A stretch of DNA of 64,000 bases from Vicinamibacteria bacterium. Lineage in GTDB: Bacteria; Acidobacteriota; Vicinamibacteria; Fen-336; JAGNNV01. The notes beneath the pieces are model-generated. The model saw only the letters and a program-made list of their open reading frames with translations. It was not told the DNA's origin and made no database searches. Within the stretch, counting starts at the first letter, position 1, and each line of letters starts with the position of its first letter. The DNA lies in assembly GCA_019694155.1 (NCBI GenBank), contig JAIBCN010000019.1, positions 52,363-116,362 on the forward strand, read 5' to 3'. Below are positions 33,974 through 41,941 of the stretch, one piece after another. Both the position numbers and the translations under genes were made by a program.

Positions 33974-35749
33974 ATGAAACGCCCCGCCGCCGCCTTTCTC
34001 GTCCCGCTCGCCCTCGCCGGCCTCGCCGTGGCCGCGACCGTTTCCGCGTCGGCCCAGACGCCTCCGTCCGCGGCCGAGCGCTTCAAGGCCCTCTACACCC
34101 GGGAGTGGAACTGGCGTCAGGCGCAGTCGGCCGGCCTCGATGAAGATGCCGATCGCACGAGCGCGGTTCGCGACCGCTTTCCGAAGGTGGACGCCGCCAC
34201 CCAGGCCGAGCGCGTGCGCTACTGGCGCGAGGTCCTCAAGGAGCTCGAGGCCATTCCTCTCGCGGATCTCTCCGCCGAAGACCGGGTGAACCACGCGATC
34301 TACCGCGCGCAGGTCGAGGCCCTCGAGGCGAGCGCCGCGTTTCGCGACTACGAGAAGCCGTTCAACTCCGATTCGTCCTTCTGGGCCGAGGTCACGGGAG
34401 CGGCCCAGCGGCCGTTGCGCAACCTCGCCGAGTACCAGGCCTACCTGCGGCTGCTTGCGGATCTGCCGCGCTACTTCGGGGACCAGATCGTGAACATGCG
34501 GGCCGGCCTCGCGCGGGGATTCTCGGTGCCGCGGGTGACGCTGACCGGCCGGGATCTTTCGATCGCGGCCATCGCGGAGGCCCGGGAGCCCGAGAAGAAC
34601 CCCTTCTACGCGCCCTTCGCGAAGATGCCTCCGAAATTCAGCGAGGCCGACCAAGCCGAACTGAAGGCGAAGGCCATCAAGGCCATACGTGAATCGGTCC
34701 TGCCCGCCTACACCGACCTCCTGAATTTCATGCGCGACGAGTACATGAAGAAGGCGCGCAAGGAGCTCGACGCCGAGTCCTACCCGGACGGCAAGGCCTA
34801 CTACCAGTCCAAGATCCGCGAGTTCACCACCCTCGACCTCACCCCGGATGCGATCCACCAGATCGGCCTCTCCGAAGTCGCGAAGATCCATGACCAGATG
34901 ATCGAGACCATGAAGAAGACGGATTTTTCCGGCGACTTCCCCGCCTTCCTCAAGTTCCTTCGCACCGACCCTAGGTTCTACGCGAAGTCGAAGGAGGAAC
35001 TGCTCATGCGCGCGGCCTGGATCTCGAAGCGGGTGGACGGGAAGCTCGATCTCATGTTCGGGCATCTTCCGCGCTCCCGCTTCACCATCATCCCGGTGCC
35101 GGACGACATCGCTCCCTTCTACACTTCCGGCCGCGGCGGCCCCGGCGTCTACCTGGTGAACACGTACAACCTGCCCGCCCGGCCCCTCTACAACCTGCCG
35201 GCCCTGACCCTGCACGAATCGACGCCGGGCCACGCCATGCAGATGTCACTCGCCGCCGAGCACAAGGAGCAGCCCGAGTTCCGGCAGCGCGTCTACATCT
35301 CCGCGTACGGCGAAGGCTGGGCGCTCTATACCGAGAAGCTCGGCGTGCCCATGGGCATCTACGAGACGCCCTACGAGCACTTCGGGATGCTGACCTACCA
35401 GATGTGGCGCGCCGCCCGCCTGGTGGTGGACACCGGAATCCACTCGAAGGGCTGGAGCCGCGATCGGGCCCTCGCCTATCTGCGCGACAACACGGCCCTC
35501 GCCGAGCACGAGATCACCACGGAGATCGACCGCTACATCGCCTGGCCCGGCCAGGCGCTTTCCTACTATCTCGGCCAGATGCAGATCGAGAAGTCACGGG
35601 CCCAGGCGGAGGCCGCGCTTGGATCGAGGTTCGACCTGCGCGCGTTCCACGACACCGTGCTGTCCCTGGGTTCGGTGACCCTGCCCCTGCTCGAGGCGCG
35701 GATCGAACGCTTCATCGCGGAGGGCGGCAAACCGCCCGAGCAGAACTAA
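33974..35749 (+). CDS. Secreted DUF885-family metallo-hydrolase
   Basis: 591 aa. Signal peptide at residues 1-28 (MKRPAAAFLVPLALAGLAVA, cleaved near ASAQ). The C-terminal part holds LTLHESTPGHAMQMSLA, the HExxxGH-like zinc motif of DUF885 proteins, and AYGEGWALYTEKLG, the distal Glu-containing motif. These proteins resemble M32-type carboxypeptidases and are common in Acidobacteriota. Extracytoplasmic peptide hydrolysis is the likely role, by family. The gene stands alone on the plus strand between two minus-strand receiver/LOV-like genes; its TAA overlaps the TAG of the convergent gene (35746-35749). TAAGCT at 33918-33923 is a possible -10 box. Confidence 0.87.
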   Translation: MKRPAAAFLVPLALAGLAVAATVSASAQTPPSAAERFKALYTREWNWRQAQSAGLDEDADRTSAVRDRFPKVDAATQAERVRYWREVLKELEAIPLADLSAEDRVNHAIYRAQVEALEASAAFRDYEKPFNSDSSFWAEVTGAAQRPLRNLAEYQAYLRLLADLPRYFGDQIVNMRAGLARGFSVPRVTLTGRDLSIAAIAEAREPEKNPFYAPFAKMPPKFSEADQAELKAKAIKAIRESVLPAYTDLLNFMRDEYMKKARKELDAESYPDGKAYYQSKIREFTTLDLTPDAIHQIGLSEVAKIHDQMIETMKKTDFSGDFPAFLKFLRTDPRFYAKSKEELLMRAAWISKRVDGKLDLMFGHLPRSRFTIIPVPDDIAPFYTSGRGGPGVYLVNTYNLPARPLYNLPALTLHESTPGHAMQMSLAAEHKEQPEFRQRVYISAYGEGWALYTEKLGVPMGIYETPYEHFGMLTYQMWRAARLVVDTGIHSKGWSRDRALAYLRDNTALAEHEITTEIDRYIAWPGQALSYYLGQMQIEKSRAQAEAALGSRFDLRAFHDTVLSLGSVTLPLLEARIERFIAEGGKPPEQN

Positions 35750-36528
35750 CCCCCGAGGGCCGTTCCCGACTTGCGCGCCGAGACATCGGTGATGCACAGG
35801 AGGGAATGGGTGGCCTCGCCCGATGAGTCGCGCACCGCCGATACCACCACATCCGCCCAGAACGGCGCTCCGTCTTTCCGAAACAACAGGCAGTCGACCC
35901 GGCACTCGCCCTTCTCGTCGAGCGCGCGCTTCACCTCGTCGCAGGCGACGGGACTGGTGCCGTCGCCGCCCAGGAACCAGGGGCTCCGGCCCACGATCTC
36001 CGCCGAGGGATAGCCGGACATGAGCTCGAAGCGGGGGTTGCACATGGTGATCCGGTGCTCGGCCTCGGCGGCGGTCATGACCACGCCGATTCCTGCGCTC
36101 GCGATGGCCTGCTGCAGCAGTCGGGCCGGGAGGTCGCTGCGATGCCGGCTGACCGCCATTTCTATGGTCGACACGAGTTCCCGCTCGTCGAAGGGCTTGA
36201 TCAGGTAACCGTAGGAGCGCGCCCGCTTCGCGCTCTGGATGGTGCCGGTGTCGGTGTGCGCGGTGAGGAAGATGATGGGAACGTCCATGCGGCTGACCAG
36301 CCGATGCGCGGTCTCCACTCCGTCGATCGGCCCCTGGATCGTGATGTCCATGAACACGAGGTTCGGCCTCGTCGACTGGGCGAGGGCCAGAGCCTCGGCG
36401 CCGCTCGCCGCCGTGCCCGTCACCTCGTAGCCCAGATCCTCAAGCCGGTGCGCCAGGTCGCGAGCCACGATGGCTTCGTCCTCGACCACCAGAATCCTCG
36501 TGTCCGAACGCGGATACGAAACCGCCAT
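35746..36528 (-). CDS. Receiver plus cysteine-less LOV-like PAS protein, kinase-less paralog
   Basis: 260 aa from the ATG at 36528 with a strong GGGAGGAG ribosome site. It aligns almost end to end with the first 260 residues of the hybrid kinase at 31894-33834: receiver (VVEDEAIV, FMDITIQG, LTAHT, IKPFDE), the same linker (RLLQQAI) and the same LOV-like PAS (MCNPRFELMSGY, FRKDGAPFWAD). The LOV Cys position is Pro183 (GRSPWFLGG). It stops just after the PAS (DVSARK), exactly where the kinase continues. It may be a receiver protein that competes with or modulates the full kinase. Confidence 0.88.
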   Translation of the reverse strand: MAVSYPRSDTRILVVEDEAIVARDLAHRLEDLGYEVTGTAASGAEALALAQSTRPNLVFMDITIQGPIDGVETAHRLVSRMDVPIIFLTAHTDTGTIQSAKRARSYGYLIKPFDERELVSTIEMAVSRHRSDLPARLLQQAIASAGIGVVMTAAEAEHRITMCNPRFELMSGYPSAEIVGRSPWFLGGDGTSPVACDEVKRALDEKGECRVDCLLFRKDGAPFWADVVVSAVRDSSGEATHSLLCITDVSARKSGTALGG

Positions 36529-36596
36529 CGTCTCCTCCCTGAGGCGCGGCCCCGGCGCGCTGCCCTGGCCGCCCTGTCGATCAGTATTTTGATTGT

Positions 36597-36613
36597 GAGT
36601 ACTCAGTGTACAC
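36597..36613. promoter_or_regulatory. Paired palindromes in the divergent receiver/kinase gap
   Basis: Two 8-bp perfect palindromes, GAGTACTC (36597-36604) and GTGTACAC (36606-36613), lie next to each other in an AT-rich patch of the 146-bp gap between divergent genes. A TAGACT -10-like box follows at 36647-36652 for the plus-strand kinase. They may be operator half-sites; no regulator is identified. Confidence 0.35.
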
Positions 36614-36674
36614 CTGCCGACTAGTCCGCGGGTCACCCGACACGCATAGACTGTCCCTGCCCCAAGAACCCGAG

Positions 36675-37772
36675 ATGATCAAGAAAGGCACCATCCTCGT
36701 CGTCGACGACAGCGCCACGAACCTGATGCTGCTCGCGAGCATCCTGAACGCCGACGGCTACGAGGTCCGCCCGGTGGAGAGCGGAGAAGCCGCGCTGGCG
36801 GAGATTTCCGCGCGCCCCCCCGATCTGGTGCTCCTCGACATACGCATGGCCGGCCTGAACGGATTTGACGTCTGCCGTCGCCTCAAGGCGGGAACCGAGA
36901 CCCGCGACATTCCGATCATGTTCATCAGCGGCGCCTCGGACACCGCGGAACGGATCGAGGGCCTCGAACTCGGGGCGGTGGACTTCATATCCAAGCCTGT
37001 CCAGCGAGGAGAGCTGCGCGCCCGCGTGAAGACGCATCTGGAACTGGCGCGGCTCCGGGCCGAGACCGAGCGCTACGCGGGCGCCGTCGAAAGGTCCAAC
37101 CAGCGCCTCCAGCAGGAGCTTTCTCAGCGCAGCCGGGCCGAACGGGCTCTCGCTTCATCCCTCCGTGAAAAGGAAGGCCTGCTCAGAGAAGCTCATCACC
37201 GGGTGAAGAACAACCTCACCCTGATCGTGAGCCTGATGCGGATCGAGTCCGAGCGGAGCCGGGAGGCGGAGACGCAGTCCATCCTCGCCCAGATGCAGTC
37301 GAGGATTCAGTCGGTGATTCTCCTCAACGAGGCCCTGTACAAGACCGAGAGCTACTCCACGGTCGCTCTCGACGCCTACCTCCGGCAGATCGCGACTCAT
37401 CTCTTCCAGGCGCAGAACGACAACACGGGGACGGTGAGGCTTCGCCTGGACCTGAGCCCCCTGGAAGTGCCGACCCGCGCGGCCATCCCTTGCGGCCTGA
37501 TCGTGAACGAACTCATGACCAACAGCCTCAAGCACGCCTTCGCGGGCGGGCGCTCCGGCGAAATCCGCATCGCCCTGCAGCGGCAGGACGCCGACACCGT
37601 CCGCCTTCAGGTGAGCGACACCGGGCCCGGACTTCCCGCCGGGTTCCGCGCGAAAGCCCGCGACTCTCTGGGCCTGTCGCTCGTCACGGACCTCGCGCGA
37701 CAGATCCGGGGCTCGCTGGAATTCAGCGAGGGCGCGACCTTCGTCGTCACCTTTCCCTCCCCTATCGGCTAG
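36675..37772 (+). CDS. Receiver-HisKA_2 sensor kinase
   Basis: 365 aa, ATG at 36675. Receiver (1-120; VVDDSATN, LLDIRMAGLNG, ISGASD, SKPVQ), a coiled-coil linker (about 120-155), HisKA_2 with EAHHRVKNNLTLI (His about 173) and HATPase_c with NELMTNSLKHAF and DTGPGLP. There is no sensor domain other than the receiver, so its input is presumably phosphorylation by another kinase, making it a relay. It is less similar to the tandem kinases at 39.7-49.8 kb than those are to each other. It converges on an acetyltransferase gene with a 4-nt stop overlap (CTAG). Confidence 0.92.
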   Translation: MIKKGTILVVDDSATNLMLLASILNADGYEVRPVESGEAALAEISARPPDLVLLDIRMAGLNGFDVCRRLKAGTETRDIPIMFISGASDTAERIEGLELGAVDFISKPVQRGELRARVKTHLELARLRAETERYAGAVERSNQRLQQELSQRSRAERALASSLREKEGLLREAHHRVKNNLTLIVSLMRIESERSREAETQSILAQMQSRIQSVILLNEALYKTESYSTVALDAYLRQIATHLFQAQNDNTGTVRLRLDLSPLEVPTRAAIPCGLIVNELMTNSLKHAFAGGRSGEIRIALQRQDADTVRLQVSDTGPGLPAGFRAKARDSLGLSLVTDLARQIRGSLEFSEGATFVVTFPSPIG

Positions 37773-38290
37773 GCGTCCCCGGGTGGGGCGTCCCGCAGGC
37801 GGACCTCCCACCACGACACGTCGTGCCAAACCCCGAACTTCCAGCCCGCGCGATGGAACACCCCGACGGGAGTGAAGCCGAGGGACTTGTGGAAGGCGAT
37901 GCTCGCATCGTTGGGAAGAGCGATCCCCGCGTAGGCGTTGCAGTAGCCCTTTCCGATCAGGATTTCGAAGAGACGGCGATAGAGGGCCCCCGCCACCCCC
38001 TGACCGCGATGACGCGGGTGCACGTACGCGGAAGTCTCCGCGGTGAAGCGATAGGCGGCGCGCGCGCGAAACGCCGAGGCGTACGCGTAGCCCGCGACCT
38101 CCCCGCCTCGCTCGGCCACGAGCCACGCCCAGTCCTTCTGCGCCGCGGCGATGCGGTTCTCGAACTCGGCGAGTGTGGGCGGCGTGAGTTCGAAGGACAC
38201 CGCGGTGCCCACGACGTAGGGGGCGTAGATGTCGAGAAGAGCCGCCGCATCGGGGGCTCGCGCATCGCGGATGGCGAGTTCTGGAGCCAC
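37769..38290 (-). CDS. GNAT N-acetyltransferase, phosphinothricin/MnaT-like
   Basis: 173 aa, GTG start 3 nt after the stop of the upstream hydrolase gene. The acetyl-CoA loop reads YVHPRHRGQGVAGAL, and the segments TAETSAYV, AGIALPNDASIAFHKSLGF and VGVFHRAGWKFGVWHDV are typical of the PAT/MnaT (YncA) branch, which acetylates the amino group of phosphinothricin-like compounds or methionine sulfoximine/sulfone. It probably detoxifies such an amino-acid analogue in the cytoplasm. The real substrate is not known. Confidence 0.88.
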   Translation of the reverse strand: MAPELAIRDARAPDAAALLDIYAPYVVGTAVSFELTPPTLAEFENRIAAAQKDWAWLVAERGGEVAGYAYASAFRARAAYRFTAETSAYVHPRHRGQGVAGALYRRLFEILIGKGYCNAYAGIALPNDASIAFHKSLGFTPVGVFHRAGWKFGVWHDVSWWEVRLRDAPPGDA

Positions 38291-38293
38291 GGT

Positions 38294-39079
38294 CTAGTGC
38301 TTCGTCTCGGCCGCCCCCGCGGCCTCCATCGGCAGATCTCCGTCGGTGAGCTTTCGCTTGAACAGATCGATCGCGAGCTGATGGCAGACGTGCGCGAGGG
38401 CGGGGTCGTAGCGCGGCCCCTCGTCTCTGAGGAAGGCGTGGGCGCCATTGAACTCGTGCCAGCTGAAGAGGACACCCGCCTCGATCATGGCCTTCTGGAT
38501 GAGCGCCCGCCCTTCGTTCGGGATGTGGGGATCCTGGCGTCCCCAGATCATCAGCATCTCGGCCTTCAGCTCCTTCATGCGCGCGAGGGTGTCGTCGCCG
38601 CCTTTCCCCAGGCTTCCCTTGTGGATGTCCGTCGCGTAGAAGCAGACGCCGGCCAGAATCTCCGGATTCATGGAGGCGCGGAGCGAGAGATGGCCTCCGA
38701 TGCAGATCCCGATGGAGCCGAGCTTCCCGTTGCAGGAAGGATGCGAAAGCAGGAACCGGATCACGGCCCGCGCGTCCGCATCGTAGGCGGTCACCGGGCG
38801 GCCGATCTTGTCCGCGTTCCCCCGGTCGGCTCCCGCCGCATCGTAGGCAATGACGCACCCGGGCGCCTCGATGTCATGGAAAATCTCGGGGACCGCCACC
38901 ACGAAGCCATGGCCCGCGAGAAGCGCCGCGGTGCGCCTGATCGGTCCGGTTCGCTGGAATATCTCGGAGAAGAGCACGAGACCCGGATAGCGACCGGGCG
39001 CCACCGGGCGATAGACATAGGTTCGCATCGGCCCCGTGGGAGTTTCGAGGTCGATGGCCGGCTCTTCCTGCAGGATCAT
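38294..39079 (-). CDS. Dienelactone hydrolase-family protein
   Basis: 261 aa alpha/beta-hydrolase, ATG with AGGAG upstream. The catalytic triad of the family is visible: Cys in IGICIGGHLSL, Asp in WGRQDPHIPNEG and His in NGAHAFLRDEG. Conserved N-terminal FSEIFQRTGPIRR and late RYDPALAH segments agree with carboxymethylenebutenolidase-like enzymes. No other chlorocatechol or aromatic-degradation genes are near, so a general esterase/lactonase role is possible. It forms a two-gene unit with the acetyltransferase that follows. Confidence 0.87.
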   Translation of the reverse strand: MILQEEPAIDLETPTGPMRTYVYRPVAPGRYPGLVLFSEIFQRTGPIRRTAALLAGHGFVVAVPEIFHDIEAPGCVIAYDAAGADRGNADKIGRPVTAYDADARAVIRFLLSHPSCNGKLGSIGICIGGHLSLRASMNPEILAGVCFYATDIHKGSLGKGGDDTLARMKELKAEMLMIWGRQDPHIPNEGRALIQKAMIEAGVLFSWHEFNGAHAFLRDEGPRYDPALAHVCHQLAIDLFKRKLTDGDLPMEAAGAAETKH

Positions 39080-39132
39080 GGTGGCTCCTTCGGCCCGCGA
39101 GATTACCCGAGGCGCCGACGGACCCGCGCTTC

Positions 39133-39642
39133 CTAGAGATCGATCCCGAATAGACGGACCTCGCGCGGGTCGTCGCCAAGCCGCGTCATTCCCTCGAACC
39201 GAAGGCCGATCTTCTCGAGTACGGCGATCGACCCTTCGTTGTCGGGAGAGGTGATGGCCACGACGCGCTTGAGGCCGAGCGTGCTCCTTCCGTGGGCGAG
39301 AACCGCGGCGGCCGACTCGGTGGCGTAGCCCTTCCGCCGGTGGGCGGGGAGGAAGGCGAATCCCACATCGACATCGGAAAGCGTGTCGCGCTTCAGGAGG
39401 CCGCAGATGCCCACGGGATCACCGGACTCCTTCAGGAAGACGAAGTAGAGACCGAAGCCGAACTTCTCATAGCTCGCGATCGGGCCCTTGAGCAGGTATT
39501 GGCGTGCGCTCTGCTGGTCCCGGACGCCGCGGTCGCCGATGTACCTCAGGAACGCCGGGTCGGTGAGGAGTTCGACGATGAAGGGGGCATCGTTGAGGGT
39601 CAGGCGGCGGAGAACCAGGCGGTCGGTTTCGAGGACGATCAT
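39133..39642 (-). CDS. GNAT N-acetyltransferase, RimJ/RimL-like
   Basis: 169 aa from the ATG at 39642; the open frame extending to 41.8 kb is antisense to the kinase gene. It begins with LETDRLVLRRLTLNDAPFI, the typical RimJ-like N-terminus, and has the acetyl-CoA loop PAHRRKGYATESA and the NEGSIAVLEKIGLRFEG C-terminal motif. Such enzymes acetylate N-termini or small amines. It stands alone, divergent from a kinase gene. TAGGCT lies 10 nt before the ATG and no clear ribosome site is present. Confidence 0.88.
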   Translation of the reverse strand: MIVLETDRLVLRRLTLNDAPFIVELLTDPAFLRYIGDRGVRDQQSARQYLLKGPIASYEKFGFGLYFVFLKESGDPVGICGLLKRDTLSDVDVGFAFLPAHRRKGYATESAAAVLAHGRSTLGLKRVVAITSPDNEGSIAVLEKIGLRFEGMTRLGDDPREVRLFGIDL

Positions 39643-39695
39643 GGGCTGGCCCAGCCTACCGCGATGGCCCTGCCGGTACACCGGCCCTTGGGGAC

Positions 39696-39701
39696 TAGAC
39701 T
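39696..39701 (+). promoter_or_regulatory. TAGACT -10-like box before the GAF-PAS-PAS kinase
   Basis: TAGACT at 39696-39701, followed by AAAGGG at 39710-39715 and ATG at 39721, gives a short leader with a ribosome site. The same hexamer precedes the kinases starting at 27880 and 36675. Confidence 0.4.
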
Positions 39702-39720
39702 TGCGGGCAAAGGGCCTTGG

Positions 39721-41763
39721 ATGGGAGTTGTCCACCGAATGGCGAGGAAGGGGGAAACGCTGAAGCCGAAGAACCCGAACCAGACGGGCGCCGCCGCGAG
39801 CGAGCGGCGCGAGGACGATCTGCGGGCCACCGTCGCCCGCATGCAGCGGCAGCAGGAAGCCATCAGCCAGGCTTCCCTCTCCGACGCGTTCGTGGCCGGC
39901 GACGTGGACCGGTTCGCCCGCGAGTTCACCGAGATGGCCGCGGCCACCGTGGAGGTGGAGCGAGCGAGCATCTGGCTGTTCAACGAGGATGAGACCGAAC
40001 TCCGCTGCATCGATCTCTTCGAGGCCTCTTTGTCGCGGCACTCTTCCGGCGCCGTGCTCAGGGAGATGGAGTACATGGCCGAGTTCGCCGCCCTCAAGCG
40101 GGCGCGCTTCGTGGACGCCGACACCCCTCTCATCGACGCCCGCACAGCGGGATATGTCGAGGGCTACCTGAAGCCCCTGCGCATCACCTCGATGCTCGAC
40201 GCAGTGGTGGAGGCCTCGGGCCAGTGCCTGGGGGTGTTGTGTCTCGAACATGTCGATCGCCCGCACCACTGGGAGCGGGACGAGGTGGCCTTCGCCTGTC
40301 AGCTCGCGGACAAAGTGGCCCTCGCTCTGGTCAACCGCGCGCGCAGACAGGCCCAGGACACGCTCCGGACCTCGGAGCTGCGCTACCGCCGGCTCTTCGA
40401 GACGGCGAAGGACGGCATTCTTGTCCTCGACGGGGAAGGCGGCGCGATTCTCGACGTGAATCCCTTCATGGCGGGCCTCGTCGGCTGTGAACGCTCGGAC
40501 CTGCTGGGCCGGAGGGTGTGGGAGCTGGGTTTCTTCGAGGAGGTGCTGCACGACGAGGCCCACTTCATGGAACTGAGCGGCAACGACTACATCCGCTACG
40601 AGTGCCTGGGACTGCGGCCTCGGCACGGGCGGAGAGTGGAGGTGGAGTTCATCAGCAGCGCCTACCTGGTGAACCAGAAGAAGGTGATCCACTGCAACGT
40701 CCGGGACATCACCGACCGCAAACTCGTGGAAGGGCAGCTTCGCAAACTCTCGCGGATCGTCGAGCAGTCGCCCGTCTCCATCGCCATCACCGACCTCGCT
40801 GGGGCCCTCGAGTACGTCAACCCCACCTTCACCGAGGTAACGGGATATTCCCGGGAGGAGGTTCTCGGAAAGAACCCCCGGATCCTGCAATCGGGAGAGA
40901 CGCCGGTCGAGATCTACCGGGAGATGTGGCAGGCCCTCGTCGCCGGCAACGTATGGCGGGGCGAGTTCCGTAACCGGAAGAAGAACGGGGAGATCTACGT
41001 CGAACTCGCGGTGGTGGCGCCCGTCGTCGGCCCCGACGGACGGGCCACGCACTACGTCGCGGTCAAGGAGGACATCACCGAGCGCAAGCGGGCCGACGAG
41101 GAACTCGAAGCGTCCCTCCGGGAGAAGCAGGCTCTGCTGCGCGAGGTGCACCATCGGGTCAAGAACAACCTCCAGGTGATCACGAGCCTCCTGCGTCTGG
41201 AGGCGGCCCGCAGCGAGGGGGGAGCGAGCCTGCGCGTCCTCAAGGACATGCAGGGGCGCATTCTCTCCATGGCGCTTCTGCACGAGACCCTCTATCGGAG
41301 CGGTGAGTTCGGAAGGGTGGAACTCGAGAGCTATGTCCGGCAGCTGTCCCAGCAGCTCTTCAGGGCCCACGGTTCGGAGACCATGGGGGCCAGCCTCGTC
41401 CTCGACCTGTCCCCGGTTCGAGTGGACATCGATCAGGCCATCCCCTGCGGGCTTCTGGTCAGTGAAATGCTCACGAACAGCCTCAAGCACGCCTTCGCGG
41501 GGGGAAGGACGGGCGAAGTGCGCGTGGTGGTGCGCCCGGCGGGCGAGAAGGTCCAGGTGGAGGTGAGCGACGACGGGGCCGGCCTGCCGCCGGACTTCGA
41601 GGACCGGCGCGCAAAGTCCCTGGGAATGCAGCTCATCACGGACCTGGCTCGCCAGCTGGGCGGGCAGCTGGAGATCGGGCCCGGCCCGGGAGCGCAGTTC
41701 AAGGTGGCCTTCTCGAGGACCAGACTGCACAGCACCGGTCCCACCCTGCGGCCCGCAACCTAG
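39721..41763 (+). CDS. GAF-PAS-PAS HisKA_2 sensor kinase
   Basis: 680 aa from the ATG at 39721, supported by AAAGGG 5 nt upstream; the ATG at 39739 is an alternative. GAF (about 45-205, ending in LADKVALALVN), PAS (about 220-336, ending in RDITDRK), PAS (about 340-456, YVNPTFTEVTGYSREEVLG to EDITERK), HisKA_2 with EVHHRVKNNLQVITSLL (His about 475), HATPase_c (MLTNSLKHAF, DDGAGLP). It is cytoplasmic, with no TM. It is the first of four consecutive plus-strand kinases with nearly interchangeable catalytic cores and no adjacent output regulator. Confidence 0.92.
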   Translation: MGVVHRMARKGETLKPKNPNQTGAAASERREDDLRATVARMQRQQEAISQASLSDAFVAGDVDRFAREFTEMAAATVEVERASIWLFNEDETELRCIDLFEASLSRHSSGAVLREMEYMAEFAALKRARFVDADTPLIDARTAGYVEGYLKPLRITSMLDAVVEASGQCLGVLCLEHVDRPHHWERDEVAFACQLADKVALALVNRARRQAQDTLRTSELRYRRLFETAKDGILVLDGEGGAILDVNPFMAGLVGCERSDLLGRRVWELGFFEEVLHDEAHFMELSGNDYIRYECLGLRPRHGRRVEVEFISSAYLVNQKKVIHCNVRDITDRKLVEGQLRKLSRIVEQSPVSIAITDLAGALEYVNPTFTEVTGYSREEVLGKNPRILQSGETPVEIYREMWQALVAGNVWRGEFRNRKKNGEIYVELAVVAPVVGPDGRATHYVAVKEDITERKRADEELEASLREKQALLREVHHRVKNNLQVITSLLRLEAARSEGGASLRVLKDMQGRILSMALLHETLYRSGEFGRVELESYVRQLSQQLFRAHGSETMGASLVLDLSPVRVDIDQAIPCGLLVSEMLTNSLKHAFAGGRTGEVRVVVRPAGEKVQVEVSDDGAGLPPDFEDRRAKSLGMQLITDLARQLGGQLEIGPGPGAQFKVAFSRTRLHSTGPTLRPAT

Positions 41764-41782
41764 GACCGAATGAGCCATTAGA

Positions 41783-41799
41783 AGGGGCCCCAGGCCCCT
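41783..41799 (+). terminator. Short GC-rich hairpin after the GAF-PAS-PAS kinase gene
   Basis: AGGGGCC-CCA-GGCCCCT, a 7-bp stem with a 3-nt loop, 20 nt past the stop. No T-run follows, so termination would be weak. Confidence 0.4.
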
Positions 41800-41863
41800 G
41801 CAAACAGATCATTGCCGCCCCTCTCCCCCGGGTCTACGATGGGGATAAGGCAAGGTCTGGAAG

Positions 41864-41941
41864 ATGGTTTTTCGCACATTCGGCAGCGATGACCGGGAGA
41901 GCCCTCTACCCCTCTCTTCCGGGTGGCGGCACGCGAAATGA
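41864..41941 (+). CDS. Possible 25-aa leader ORF coupled to the six-PAS kinase
   Basis: A 26-codon open frame from the ATG at 41864 whose TGA (41939-41941) overlaps the ATG at 41938 as ATGA. A GGAAG sequence sits just before it and a TACGAT box at 41835-41840 could drive it. The peptide shows no recognisable feature. It may exist only to deliver ribosomes to the kinase start, which lacks its own Shine-Dalgarno. It could also be chance. Confidence 0.3.
   Translation: MVFRTFGSDDRESPLPLSSGWRHAK

Noticed and set aside
31894..36528. Blue-light LOV photoreceptors
   Set aside because: The photoactive Cys and flavin-binding Asn positions are replaced in both proteins.
39643..41778. Extension of the RimJ-like acetyltransferase frame
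   Set aside because: Antisense to the GAF-PAS-PAS kinase; the family-typical N-terminus begins at 39642.
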